The notes under the pieces were generated by a model that worked only from the letters and a program-made list of their open reading frames with translations, ran no database searches and was not told the DNA's origin. Below, one piece after another: positions 25,618 to 32,638 of a stretch of 64,000 nt of DNA. The position numbers were made by a program, and so were the translations under genes. Origin of the DNA: Nocardia mexicana NBRC 108244 (lineage in GTDB: Bacteria > Actinomycetota > Actinomycetes > Mycobacteriales > Mycobacteriaceae). The stretch's first letter is position 1. The number at the start of each line of letters is the position of its first letter. The stretch spans positions 1-64,000 of the forward strand of contig NZ_BDBV01000052.1 in the NCBI RefSeq assembly GCF_001613165.1. The letters are read 5' to 3'.

Positions 25618-26280
25618 TCACTGCCAGCCCGGCCGCACCAGTCCCGACTCGTAGGCCATGACCACCAGCTGCGTCCGGTCGCGGGCGTTGAGCTTCAACA
25701 GGATTCGGCTCACGTGCGTGCGCGCGGTGGCAGGGCTGAGGAACAGCCGCTCGGCGATCTCGGCGTTGGTGAGGCCCTCGGCGACCAGCGCCATCACCTC
25801 GCGTTCGCGATCGGTGAGTTCCGACAGCTCGGCGGCCGGCGCGGGCTTTGCGCGCGAGGCAAATTCGGAGACCAGGCGCCGGGTCACGCTGGGGGACAGC
25901 AGCGCATCGCCCGCGGCCACTACCCGCACCGCCTTCACCAGATCGGCCGGTTCGGTGTGCTTGACGAGGAAACCCGTTGCGCCCGAGCGCATTGCCTCGA
26001 AGACGTACTCGTCGAGCTCGAAGGTGGTGAGCACCACCACCTTCACCTCGGATAGCGCGGCGTCGGCCGCGATCTCGCGCGTGGCGGCCAGGCCGTCCAG
26101 CACCGGCATGCGGATATCCATGAGCACCACATCCGGCCGCAGCTCGCGCGTCATCCGGACGGCCTGCTCCCCGTTGTCGGCCTCGCCGACCACCTCGATC
26201 CCGTCCTGCGCACCCAGCAGCGCCACGAACCCACCGCGCACCAACGCCTGATCGTCGGCCACCAGCACCCGAATACTCAC
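25618..26280 (-). CDS. NarL/LuxR-type response regulator
   Basis: A 220-residue regulator. The receiver domain has acidic pocket D9/D10, phospho-acceptor D55 (LMDIRMPV) and K107. The C-terminal LuxR helix-turn-helix reads LTDREREVMALVAEGLTNAEIAERLF. The GTG start has GGGAGGT four bases upstream. It is the partner of the histidine kinase ending 226 bases away on the same strand, with a repeat-containing spacer between. Confidence 0.9.
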   Translation of the reverse strand: MSIRVLVADDQALVRGGFVALLGAQDGIEVVGEADNGEQAVRMTRELRPDVVLMDIRMPVLDGLAATREIAADAALSEVKVVVLTTFELDEYVFEAMRSGATGFLVKHTEPADLVKAVRVVAAGDALLSPSVTRRLVSEFASRAKPAPAAELSELTDREREVMALVAEGLTNAEIAERLFLSPATARTHVSRILLKLNARDRTQLVVMAYESGLVRPGWQ

Positions 26281-26349
26281 CGCACCTCCCGATACCGAAG
26301 CTCATTCACGAAGCCCACCGACGGGGATAGCCGCACCCCTGCCGTGCTC

Positions 26350-26493
26350 CCGCACCCCGCACAAGCTCCGCAGCGGGTGCGTGAACACGCATGGGGTGCG
26401 AGACGGTCGGCCCTCGCGCCCCGTGTCTGTTCCTGCACCCCGTACAAGCGTTGCAGCGGGTGCGGGAACGCGCAGAGGGTGCGACGGGGTCGC
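26350..26493. repeat. Two ~60-base direct repeats between kinase and regulator
   Basis: Copies at about 26350-26408 and 26433-26493 share GCACCCCG.ACAAGC..GCAGCGGGTGCG, then GAAC.CGCA and GGTGCGA. Within copy 1, CGCACCCC (26351-26358) pairs with GGGGTGCG (26393-26400). The intergenic gap 26281-26506 contains no gene. Confidence 0.65.
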
Positions 26494-26506
26494 GGTGTGG
26501 CTCGGG

Positions 26507-27847
26507 TCATCGGGCGTCTCCGGAGGTGGTGGAGTCGTCGAGGTGCGGGATCGGGAGATCGGCGTGGACGCGGAAGCCGCCGTCGGGGCGCGGTCGCGCA
26601 GTCAGCTCGCCGCCGAGGGCGTGGGCCCGCTCGATCATGCCGGGTATCCCGTTGCCGCCTCCGGCTCCGGACTGTGGGGAAGTCTCAGGGGCACCGGTGT
26701 TTCCGTGGTCCGTCGACTGCCGAGATGGCTCCGAGAAGCCCGTGCCGTCACGAGCCGTGAACTGCTGTGGAGACGCCGGGCAATTCTGCCCGGCCCCGAT
26801 GTCGTCGATGGTCAGGTGCAGGGTGTCGGGGGAGAAGTCCACGGTGACAACGGCTTCGGCGCCGGGTGCGTGGCGCAGCACATTGGTCAGCGACTCCTGG
26901 ACGATGCGGGCGGCCGCGCCGTCGAGCACCGCGGGCAGGCGCTGGGGAGTGCCGCGGGTCTCGGTTCGCACTGTCAGCCCGGCGGCGCGTGCGGGGCCGA
27001 GCAGCGTCTCCAGGTCGGTGATGCCGACGGCCGGGGTTGTCGGCGCCGCAACGGTTTCCGCGCCGGACCGGATCGAGCGCAGCAGCGCGTGCACCTCGCC
27101 GAGGGCGTCGCGGCTGGTCTGTTTGATCGCCGCCAGCGAGGTGGCCGCCTGGTCGGGCTTGCGGTCCAGCAGTTCCAGCGCCACCGACGACTGCACGTTG
27201 ATCACCGACAGGCTGTGCGCCAGCACATCGTGCAGATCGCGGGCGATGGCCAGACGCTCCTCGGTGGCGCGCTGCTCGCGCTGGGCCAGCTCGCGGGCCC
27301 GCTCCGCCTCCTCGTTGCGCCGCGCGACCTCGGCCCGCTGCCGCCGCGCCACCAGCACCGCCCGGCGCTGCCTGATTCCCTCCGCCATCGCGACCAGCAC
27401 GCTCAGCCACGCCAGCAGACCGGCCGCCTGCCAGCTGTTGGTCGAATACCCGCGCAGGGCCGGAATCGGCCACACCATCAGTAGGTATCCGAGCGGCAGC
27501 AGCGGGTAGGTGTACCAGCGTGACCCCCGGCCGGCCGCGGTGAGGAAGGCGATGACCAGAGAGATGAAGATCGGCCCGTAGCCGTAGCCGACCAGCAGGT
27601 ATATGGCCGTGGCCGCCAGTACCCCATAGAGCACGGCCTGCGGGTAGCGGCGGCGGACCACCAGCAGCAGCGGCCCGGCCACCAGCAGCACGTAACCGAG
27701 CGCGTCGAGGGCGCGGGTCCCGCTCTGATGCACGTTCGCCGCGCTGCCACCCGCCAACTGCGCGACGGCGACGACGACCGCGGGCAGCACATCCCGCAAA
27801 CCCGGCCACACCCTCGACTCCACACCCGAACGGTAGCGCCGCCACAC
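26507..27847 (-). CDS. Sensor histidine kinase (HisKA_3 type)
   Basis: A 446-residue kinase. Four to five membrane helices occupy residues ~18-155, followed by a coiled linker, then the dimerisation/phosphoacceptor segment with H206 in ARDLHDVLAHSLSVI and an ATPase domain with N-box RIVQESLTNVLRHA (~314-327). The G1 motif is DDIGAG, and GIPGMIERA is the G2-type segment. A ~43-residue Ser/Thr/Gly-rich insertion (~353-395) separates G1 from G2, which is unusual. The GTG at 27847 lacks a ribosome site; a GTG 24 bases on is an alternative. It probably controls the divergent ABC exporter. Confidence 0.87.
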   Translation of the reverse strand: MWRRYRSGVESRVWPGLRDVLPAVVVAVAQLAGGSAANVHQSGTRALDALGYVLLVAGPLLLVVRRRYPQAVLYGVLAATAIYLLVGYGYGPIFISLVIAFLTAAGRGSRWYTYPLLPLGYLLMVWPIPALRGYSTNSWQAAGLLAWLSVLVAMAEGIRQRRAVLVARRQRAEVARRNEEAERARELAQREQRATEERLAIARDLHDVLAHSLSVINVQSSVALELLDRKPDQAATSLAAIKQTSRDALGEVHALLRSIRSGAETVAAPTTPAVGITDLETLLGPARAAGLTVRTETRGTPQRLPAVLDGAAARIVQESLTNVLRHAPGAEAVVTVDFSPDTLHLTIDDIGAGQNCPASPQQFTARDGTGFSEPSRQSTDHGNTGAPETSPQSGAGGGNGIPGMIERAHALGGELTARPRPDGGFRVHADLPIPHLDDSTTSGDAR

Positions 27848-27950
27848 CGCGAACGGGAGCTACGCACCGCGAATTACGTCCAGATACGTACGCCGGGTCA
27901 CGCCGGACGGCGGATGTGTCGACCCTGGTCGCGGGCGGATTCTCAATGGC

Positions 27951-28910
27951 ATGAACGATTCGGTACGAGACAGCGACGGCAGGTCCGCCCGCGCCGCGTC
28001 GGCGCCCGACACGGCCGCGGTCGTGGTGACCGATGCCCTGACCAAGACCTACGGCACCCACACCGCCGTCGACGCCGTCGGCATGACGGTCCACGCCGGT
28101 GAGATCTACGGCTTCCTCGGCCCCAACGGCGCCGGGAAGACCACGACCCTGCGCATGCTGGTCGGCCTGATCCGGCCCACCTCCGGCGCGGCCACGGTGC
28201 TGGGAAGCCACCCGGGCGACCCGGAAACGCTGCGACGCATCGGCGTTCTGATCGAGGGTCCGGGCTTCTACCCGTACCTGTCCGGCCGCGACAACCTGCG
28301 GCTGCTCGCCCGCTACCGCGGCGTCGAGCGCGACGGCGTGGAGCAGGCGCTGGAGCGGGTGGGCCTGGCAGATCGGGCGCACGACAAATTCCGCACCTAT
28401 TCGCTGGGGATGAAGCAGCGGCTCGGCGTGGCCGCGGCGCTGCTGGGGCGTCCGGACCTGCTCATCCTCGACGAACCCACCAACGGGCTCGATCCGGCCG
28501 GGATGGCCGAGATGCGGGAGCTCATCACCGGACTCGCCGCCGACGGGCACACCGTCGTGCTGTCCTCTCACCTGCTCAGCGAGGTGCAGGAGATTTGCGA
28601 CCGCGTCGGCGTCATCTCGCGGGGCCGTCTGCTCACGGAGGCGACGGTGAGCGAATTGCGCGGTGCGGCAACGCTTTTCCTGCGTGCCGAACCGGTGGAG
28701 CTGGCCTTCCCCGCCGTGCGGCGGGTGGTGGGCGATCGATCCGCGTTGCTGACCGCCGCCGGCATCAGAGTGGATGCCGGTACGGCAATGGCGCCGACGG
28801 TGGCGCGCGCGGTGATCGAGGCCGGTGCGGATCTGCTGGAGCTGCGCACCGACGAAAAGTCGCTGGAGGAAGTGTTTTTCGAGATGACGAAACTGGAGGA
28901 AGCGGTATGA
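27951..28910 (+). CDS. ABC transporter ATP-binding protein
   Basis: A 319-residue ATPase of the multidrug/bacitracin exporter type. Walker A is GPNGAGKT (57-64), signature YSLGMKQRLG (~140), Walker B LLILDEPTNGLDP, and the switch His lies in VLSSHLLSEV. The ~25-residue N-terminus is variable. It is divergent from the histidine kinase and overlaps the permease gene by four bases (ATGA). The layout (DesK-type kinase, LuxR-type regulator, two-gene exporter) is typical of envelope-stress or peptide-antibiotic detoxification modules. Confidence 0.9.
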   Translation: MNDSVRDSDGRSARAASAPDTAAVVVTDALTKTYGTHTAVDAVGMTVHAGEIYGFLGPNGAGKTTTLRMLVGLIRPTSGAATVLGSHPGDPETLRRIGVLIEGPGFYPYLSGRDNLRLLARYRGVERDGVEQALERVGLADRAHDKFRTYSLGMKQRLGVAAALLGRPDLLILDEPTNGLDPAGMAEMRELITGLAADGHTVVLSSHLLSEVQEICDRVGVISRGRLLTEATVSELRGAATLFLRAEPVELAFPAVRRVVGDRSALLTAAGIRVDAGTAMAPTVARAVIEAGADLLELRTDEKSLEEVFFEMTKLEEAV

Positions 28911-29788
28911 GCCTCAGGCAGGCAACCGGATACAGCGGCGTGCGCGATGTGCTGGCCTGCACCGCCGCGGAACTCGATCGGCTGCGCAAGTGGCCCGCGT
29001 TCTGGGTCGTGCTCGGCACCTGGATTCTGCTGAATCTCACCTTCGCGTACCTGTTCAACTACCTGGCATACACCACGGGCGACAGTTCGCGGATGTCGAA
29101 CGGGCAGCCGCGTGACGTATTGCTCCAGTTGATGCTGCCCGCCGCCGTGCCGGAGGTGTTCACGCAGGGCATGGCGATGTTCGGCGGTGCGCTGATGCTC
29201 GTGCTCGGCGCGATGGTCACCGGTAGCGGATACGGTTGGGGCAGTTGGAAAACCGTCCTCACACAGGGGCCCGCCCGGGTCAGCGTGATGGCCGGAACCG
29301 TATTGGCGCTGGCCGCCGTGGTGGTCGCGCTGGTCTGCGCGGCGTTCGTGATCGACACCGGGGTGGCCGCGGTGATCGGCTCCGTGCAGGACGGTTCGCT
29401 GGCGCTGCCGTCGCCGGGCCGGGCGCTGCTCGGGATAGTCACGGGCACGGTCATTCTCGGGATGTGGACGCTGGCCGGTGCGCTGGTCGGCGCCATCGCC
29501 CGAGGTCCCGCGCTGGCCGTCGGTCTCGGCCTGGTCTGGGTGCTGGTGGTGGAGAATCTGCTGCGCGGCGTCGGGGCGATCTTCTCGCCGATCCAGGCGA
29601 TCACCGACTACCTGCCCGGTACGGCGGCCGGATCGCTGGCCGGTGCGATGCGCACGGTCGGAGGCTCGGCGACGCCCGGGGTACTGGACGTCCTGTCCCG
29701 ACCGGTGTCGTTCGCGGTGCTCGGTGTGTACATCGCGGTATTCGTCGGCGCCACCGTGTGGTTGGTCAAGCGCCGCGACATGGTCTGA
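28907..29788 (+). CDS. ABC transporter permease
   Basis: A 293-residue membrane protein with about six helices, beginning after a cytoplasmic AELDRLRKWPAFWVVLGTWILL segment and ending in WLVKRRDMV. This is the ABC-2 permease layout (helices ~31-50, ~90-112, ~125-150, ~170-190, ~195-215, ~270-288). Its start overlaps the ATPase stop, so the two subunits are co-translated. Substrate unknown. Confidence 0.88.
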   Translation: MSLRQATGYSGVRDVLACTAAELDRLRKWPAFWVVLGTWILLNLTFAYLFNYLAYTTGDSSRMSNGQPRDVLLQLMLPAAVPEVFTQGMAMFGGALMLVLGAMVTGSGYGWGSWKTVLTQGPARVSVMAGTVLALAAVVVALVCAAFVIDTGVAAVIGSVQDGSLALPSPGRALLGIVTGTVILGMWTLAGALVGAIARGPALAVGLGLVWVLVVENLLRGVGAIFSPIQAITDYLPGTAAGSLAGAMRTVGGSATPGVLDVLSRPVSFAVLGVYIAVFVGATVWLVKRRDMV

Positions 29789-29803
29789 GCCGCAAGATAA
29801 TAC

Positions 29804-29835
29804 GTAGCCGCTGATGGGAAACCATCAGCGGCTAC
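29804..29835. terminator. Bidirectional terminator with GAAA tetraloop
   Basis: GTAGCCGCTGATGG (29804-29817) pairs perfectly with CCATCAGCGGCTAC (29822-29835) around GAAA. It lies between the convergent permease and TetR genes and overlaps the last bases of the tetR frame. Confidence 0.8.
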
Positions 29836-30443
29836 TCGTGTTTCGAACTCGAACCGAGGACTCCGTACGCCAGCCGTTCCAGGGCTGCGGTGATCTGCTC
29901 GGGGGTCAGTTTGCGGGAGCGCTGGCGGCGGTAGACCTCGGCGGAGAGCGGGGCGAGCAGGATGTCGATCAGCGAATCCGGTTCCGGCACTTCGGCTTCC
30001 GTCAGGAGCGCGCGGACGTGGGCGTGCCAGAATCCGTACGCCCCGGTCGCGAAGCGGGCGCCGCCGCTCTCGGCGCCCAATACCAGCGGCGAGTGCGTTT
30101 CCAGCAGCTCGACCATCGCGGCATAGAAGGCGGCCAGGCGCTCGGCCGGTGCGGCGCCGGGGCCGAGCGGGGGTGGGCCGCCGAGCAATTGCTCCTGCAG
30201 GGCGCGTTCGTGTTCGTCCAGCAGCGCGAGAGCGATGGAGGCGACGTCGGGGTAGCGGCGGTAGAGGGTGCCGCGTCCGACCCCGGCGGCCTTGGCCACG
30301 TCGTCCATCGTCACCGTGCGGGGGTCGCGGGCCGCGAACAGACCGGCCGCCGCGGCGCGGATCTTCGCCCGGTTGCGCGCGGCGTCGGCCCGCTCGACGG
30401 GATCGCTGGGAGCCCGCGCGAACAGGTCGGATCGGGAGGTCAT
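29832..30443 (-). CDS. TetR-family repressor, probable regulator of the SMR pump
   Basis: A 203-residue TetR protein. The helix-turn-helix is near residues 40-65: VTMDDVAKAAGVGRGTLYRRYPD. The ligand domain is Leu/Ala-rich without recognisable specificity residues. TACAGT ends seven bases before the ATG at 30443 and no Shine-Dalgarno is present, suggesting a leaderless mRNA. Palindromic operators in the 120-base divergent spacer indicate that it represses itself and the adjacent small multidrug resistance gene. Confidence 0.87.
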   Translation of the reverse strand: MTSRSDLFARAPSDPVERADAARNRAKIRAAAAGLFAARDPRTVTMDDVAKAAGVGRGTLYRRYPDVASIALALLDEHERALQEQLLGGPPPLGPGAAPAERLAAFYAAMVELLETHSPLVLGAESGGARFATGAYGFWHAHVRALLTEAEVPEPDSLIDILLAPLSAEVYRRQRSRKLTPEQITAALERLAYGVLGSSSKHE

Positions 30444-30467
30444 GGGCGCCACTGTAAGCCACCGGGA

Positions 30468-30544
30468 ATATGTGGACAATACGTCCGGTTGAGTCGGCCA
30501 TAAGGATATGTGGACATGATGTCCACATATGTGGAGCGCTCCAC
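30468..30544. promoter_or_regulatory. Palindromic operators between tetR and the SMR gene
   Basis: ATATGTGGACAT (30506-30517) and ATGTCCACATAT (30519-30530) form a perfect palindrome about one central base. A degenerate copy starts at 30468 (ATATGTGGACAAT..GTCC), over the expected tetR -35 region, and GTGGAGCGCTCCAC (30531-30544) is a further perfect palindrome. This is typical of TetR autoregulation. Confidence 0.7.
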
Positions 30545-30563
30545 CGCGATGAGGAGTACCGAA

Positions 30564-30884
30564 ATGAACTGGCTGATCCTGGTTTTCGCGAGTCTGATCG
30601 AGATCGCCTGGTCGCAGAGCATCAAGCCGACACAGGGATTCACCAAGCCGCTGCCGACCCTGCTCTGCTTCGTGCTGGCCGCCGCGGCGGTGTATCTGCT
30701 GTCGCGGGCGATGCAGACGCTGCCGGTCGGCACCGCGTACGCCGTGTTCACCGGCATCGGCGCGGTCGGGGCCATCGGGCTGGGGATCGTTGTGCACAAG
30801 GATCCGTTCAGCGCCGGTCGGGCGCTGGCGCTGGCGATGATCGTCGGGGGCATCGTGCTGGCCCGCGTGACGAACCCGGAATGA
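30564..30884 (+). CDS. Small multidrug resistance (SMR) transporter, Gdx/SugE-like
   Basis: A 106-residue protein with four membrane helices. The conserved membrane Glu is E13 (FASLIEIAW), and K..T.GF follows it (SIKPTQGF), as in guanidinium-exporting Gdx/SugE proteins rather than EmrE. The SMR signature LPVGTAYAVFTGIGAVGA is present. GAGGAG lies seven bases before the ATG. No guanidine riboswitch is visible; control appears to be by the adjacent TetR. Substrate is unproven. Confidence 0.86.
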   Translation: MNWLILVFASLIEIAWSQSIKPTQGFTKPLPTLLCFVLAAAAVYLLSRAMQTLPVGTAYAVFTGIGAVGAIGLGIVVHKDPFSAGRALALAMIVGGIVLARVTNPE

Positions 30885-30996
30885 GCGGGATCATCGGTGC
30901 GGGTCGGCGGGCGTGCCCGCGAAGGAGTACGGGCGGGCGGCCGAGCGGGTAGGTTCGGTCGAGACGGCAATCCATTCCGACTGTGAAAGGACAGTG

Positions 30997-31440
30997 ATGC
31001 CAACACGTACCGCGCGCACCGCTTGGACCGGGGGCCTGCAGGATGGCTCGGGCCAGGTCGAGCTGGCGAGCTCCGGCGTCGGCAAGTTCGACGTGTCGTT
31101 CCCGAAGCGGACCGCCGACACCGCCGATGGCACCACCAGCCCGGAGGAACTGATCGCCGCCGCGCATTCGTCGTGCTATGCCATGGCGCTGTCGGGCCAG
31201 ATCGGCAACGCCGGCGGCACGGTGCAGAGCCTGGACGTCAACGCCGATGTCACGCTGGGCCCGGATCCGGCGGGCGGCTTCCACATCAGCACCATCAAGC
31301 TGACCGTCCGCGGCAAGGTCGACGGGCTGGACGCCGCGGGTTTCCAAGCCGCCGCCGAGGGCGCCAAGACCGGCTGCCCGATCAGCAAGGCCCTGGCCGG
31401 TGTCGGCACCATCGAACTGGACGCCGCGCTGGAATCCTGA
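30997..31440 (+). CDS. OsmC/Ohr family peroxiredoxin-like protein
   Basis: A 147-residue OsmC-type thiol peroxidase. The two redox cysteines are C60 (AAAHSSCYAMALS) and C127 (KTGCPISKAL). The N-terminal A.W.G......G..E.ASSGVG matches OsmC rather than Ohr. It reduces organic hydroperoxides in related bacteria. The ATG at 30997 follows GAAAGGA. It is a single-gene unit ended by a strong palindrome. Confidence 0.9.
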   Translation: MPTRTARTAWTGGLQDGSGQVELASSGVGKFDVSFPKRTADTADGTTSPEELIAAAHSSCYAMALSGQIGNAGGTVQSLDVNADVTLGPDPAGGFHISTIKLTVRGKVDGLDAAGFQAAAEGAKTGCPISKALAGVGTIELDAALES

Positions 31441-31488
31441 CGAGGTAGCGACGGGTGCCGGGCGGCCATGCGCCCGGCGCCGACGGAA

Positions 31489-31516
31489 CGAGGGCGGTGC
31501 GATCGCACCGCCCTCG
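31489..31516. terminator. Palindromic terminator between osmC and cbtA
   Basis: CGAGGGCGGTGCGA followed by TCGCACCGCCCTCG is a perfect 28-base palindrome between convergent genes. It has no U-tract but great stability. Confidence 0.7.
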
Positions 31517-31533
31517 ACGTTCATCGGGCCCGA

Positions 31534-32277
31534 TTACGCGGCGACCGCCGCCCGCTTGCGATCCGCGAACTCCGTGAGCGTCGCGAAGGCCAGGCCCAGC
31601 ACCGCCCACAGCGTGGCCGACACGGCCAGCGACGACACCCGGAACTGCCACAGCAGCGTGGCCGGGAAGTCGTCCTTCACCTCGTTCACCCCGGGCAGCG
31701 CGATGTACCCGATCGCCGTCACGGCCACGAAGGCCGCCACCGCACCGGCGAATCGGACCGTGCTCAGCTGCGCGGACAGCAGGCGGTGCACGAATACCGC
31801 GGCGCCGACCGCCGCCAGCCCGAGCAGAACCGCCGCCACCCACAGCAGGGTGCGCTCGTTGATCGTGTCCGGCTCGCCCACCGCGGGGGGATTGGCCGGG
31901 TACTTGAAGAACGGCACCGCGGTGATCGCGAGCCAGCCGCACAATCCCAGTGCCACAGCCAGTTTCGGCCCCGGCAGGCTGGTGTGGCGGCGGGCGAAGT
32001 TGGCCGCCGCGGCGAAGATCGCGCCCAGTGCCAGCCCGGACAGTCCGAGTGCGAGGAATTCGCCGAACTTCTGCCCGCCGCGGCTGACCAGTGGTTCTTC
32101 GGACTCTTCGTGGGAGTGGCCGCCCTCCGCGGCGCCGGCGGCCTCCTCGATGGCGATGGCCGATTCGACCTTCGGCTCGCCGATGACGAACCCCACGGTG
32201 CCCGCCAGCAGCCCGGCGATGAGTCCGGCCAGCAGGCCGCGTAGGAGCAGGGTCTTGAGCGAACCGGTCAGTGGCAC
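31534..32277 (-). CDS. cbtA: CbtA family predicted cobalt transporter subunit
   Basis: A 247-residue membrane protein with about six helices. It begins VPLTGSLKTLLLRGLLAGLIAGLLAG, followed by a His/Glu-rich loop (EGGHSHEESEEP) that could bind metal. It belongs to the CbtA family, found with CbtB and usually under cobalamin riboswitch control, hence the predicted cobalt uptake role. The GTG start at 32277 overlaps the end of cbtB by ten bases. Confidence 0.88.
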   Translation of the reverse strand: MPLTGSLKTLLLRGLLAGLIAGLLAGTVGFVIGEPKVESAIAIEEAAGAAEGGHSHEESEEPLVSRGGQKFGEFLALGLSGLALGAIFAAAANFARRHTSLPGPKLAVALGLCGWLAITAVPFFKYPANPPAVGEPDTINERTLLWVAAVLLGLAAVGAAVFVHRLLSAQLSTVRFAGAVAAFVAVTAIGYIALPGVNEVKDDFPATLLWQFRVSSLAVSATLWAVLGLAFATLTEFADRKRAAVAA

Positions 32278-32462
32278 GGCACGCCCAGCAGGTGTCGCCC
32301 GTCGTGCATCAGCTCGTGCAGGTACATCCCGCTCTGGGAGACCGCGCCCTGATCGAAGCCGACCAGGTACAGCGTGAGCAGTGCCAACAGGACGACGCCT
32401 ACCGCAACGAGCACGGTGGCGAGCGAATCGGTTGCGCGGCTGGGGGCGTGCGCGATGGCCAT
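32268..32462 (-). CDS. cbtB: CbtB family predicted cobalt transporter subunit
   Basis: A 64-residue protein with one membrane helix (~17-36) and a C-terminal H-rich motif, MYLHELMHDGRHLLGVPCH, which is the CbtB metal-binding signature. GGAGG lies seven bases before the ATG. It is the first gene behind the cobalamin riboswitch and is translationally linked to cbtA. Confidence 0.9.
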   Translation of the reverse strand: MAIAHAPSRATDSLATVLVAVGVVLLALLTLYLVGFDQGAVSQSGMYLHELMHDGRHLLGVPCH

Positions 32463-32507
32463 GGTGGTCCTCCTTCGGGGATGGTCGCGTCCCCGCGAGC
32501 GGGTCTA

Positions 32508-32630
32508 GCAACGACGGTGCCGATGTCTGGCTCGCCGGCGGATGAGGCCGGATTACAGTGGCGCGACCGCCCCGGAATCGCACCGGGTTACCGCGTCACC
32601 GTCGCTGTGGTCACCTGAACTGTGACACCC
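32508..32630 (-). promoter_or_regulatory. Cobalamin riboswitch upstream of cbtBA
   Basis: Read on the minus strand, the conserved blocks appear in order: GGTGCGATTCC (32584-32574), CGCCACTGTAA (32563-32553) and a B12-box-like GAGCCAGACATCGGCACC (32533-32516). Between this and cbtB, CGGGGA/TCCCCG (32495-32476) can form a hairpin next to the ribosome site at 32469-32473. This architecture and its target fit cobalamin feedback on cobalt uptake. The 5' edge is approximate. Confidence 0.8.
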
Positions 32631-32638
32631 TGAGTTAT

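Noticed and set aside
26391..27509. Rightward frames opposite the histidine kinase
   Set aside because: Shadow frames with Ser/Arg-rich, domain-free products; the leftward kinase motifs are clear.
30444..30563. Guanidine riboswitch before the Gdx/SugE-like gene
   Set aside because: None of the conserved guanidine aptamer motifs is present; the spacer is filled by palindromic TetR-type operators.
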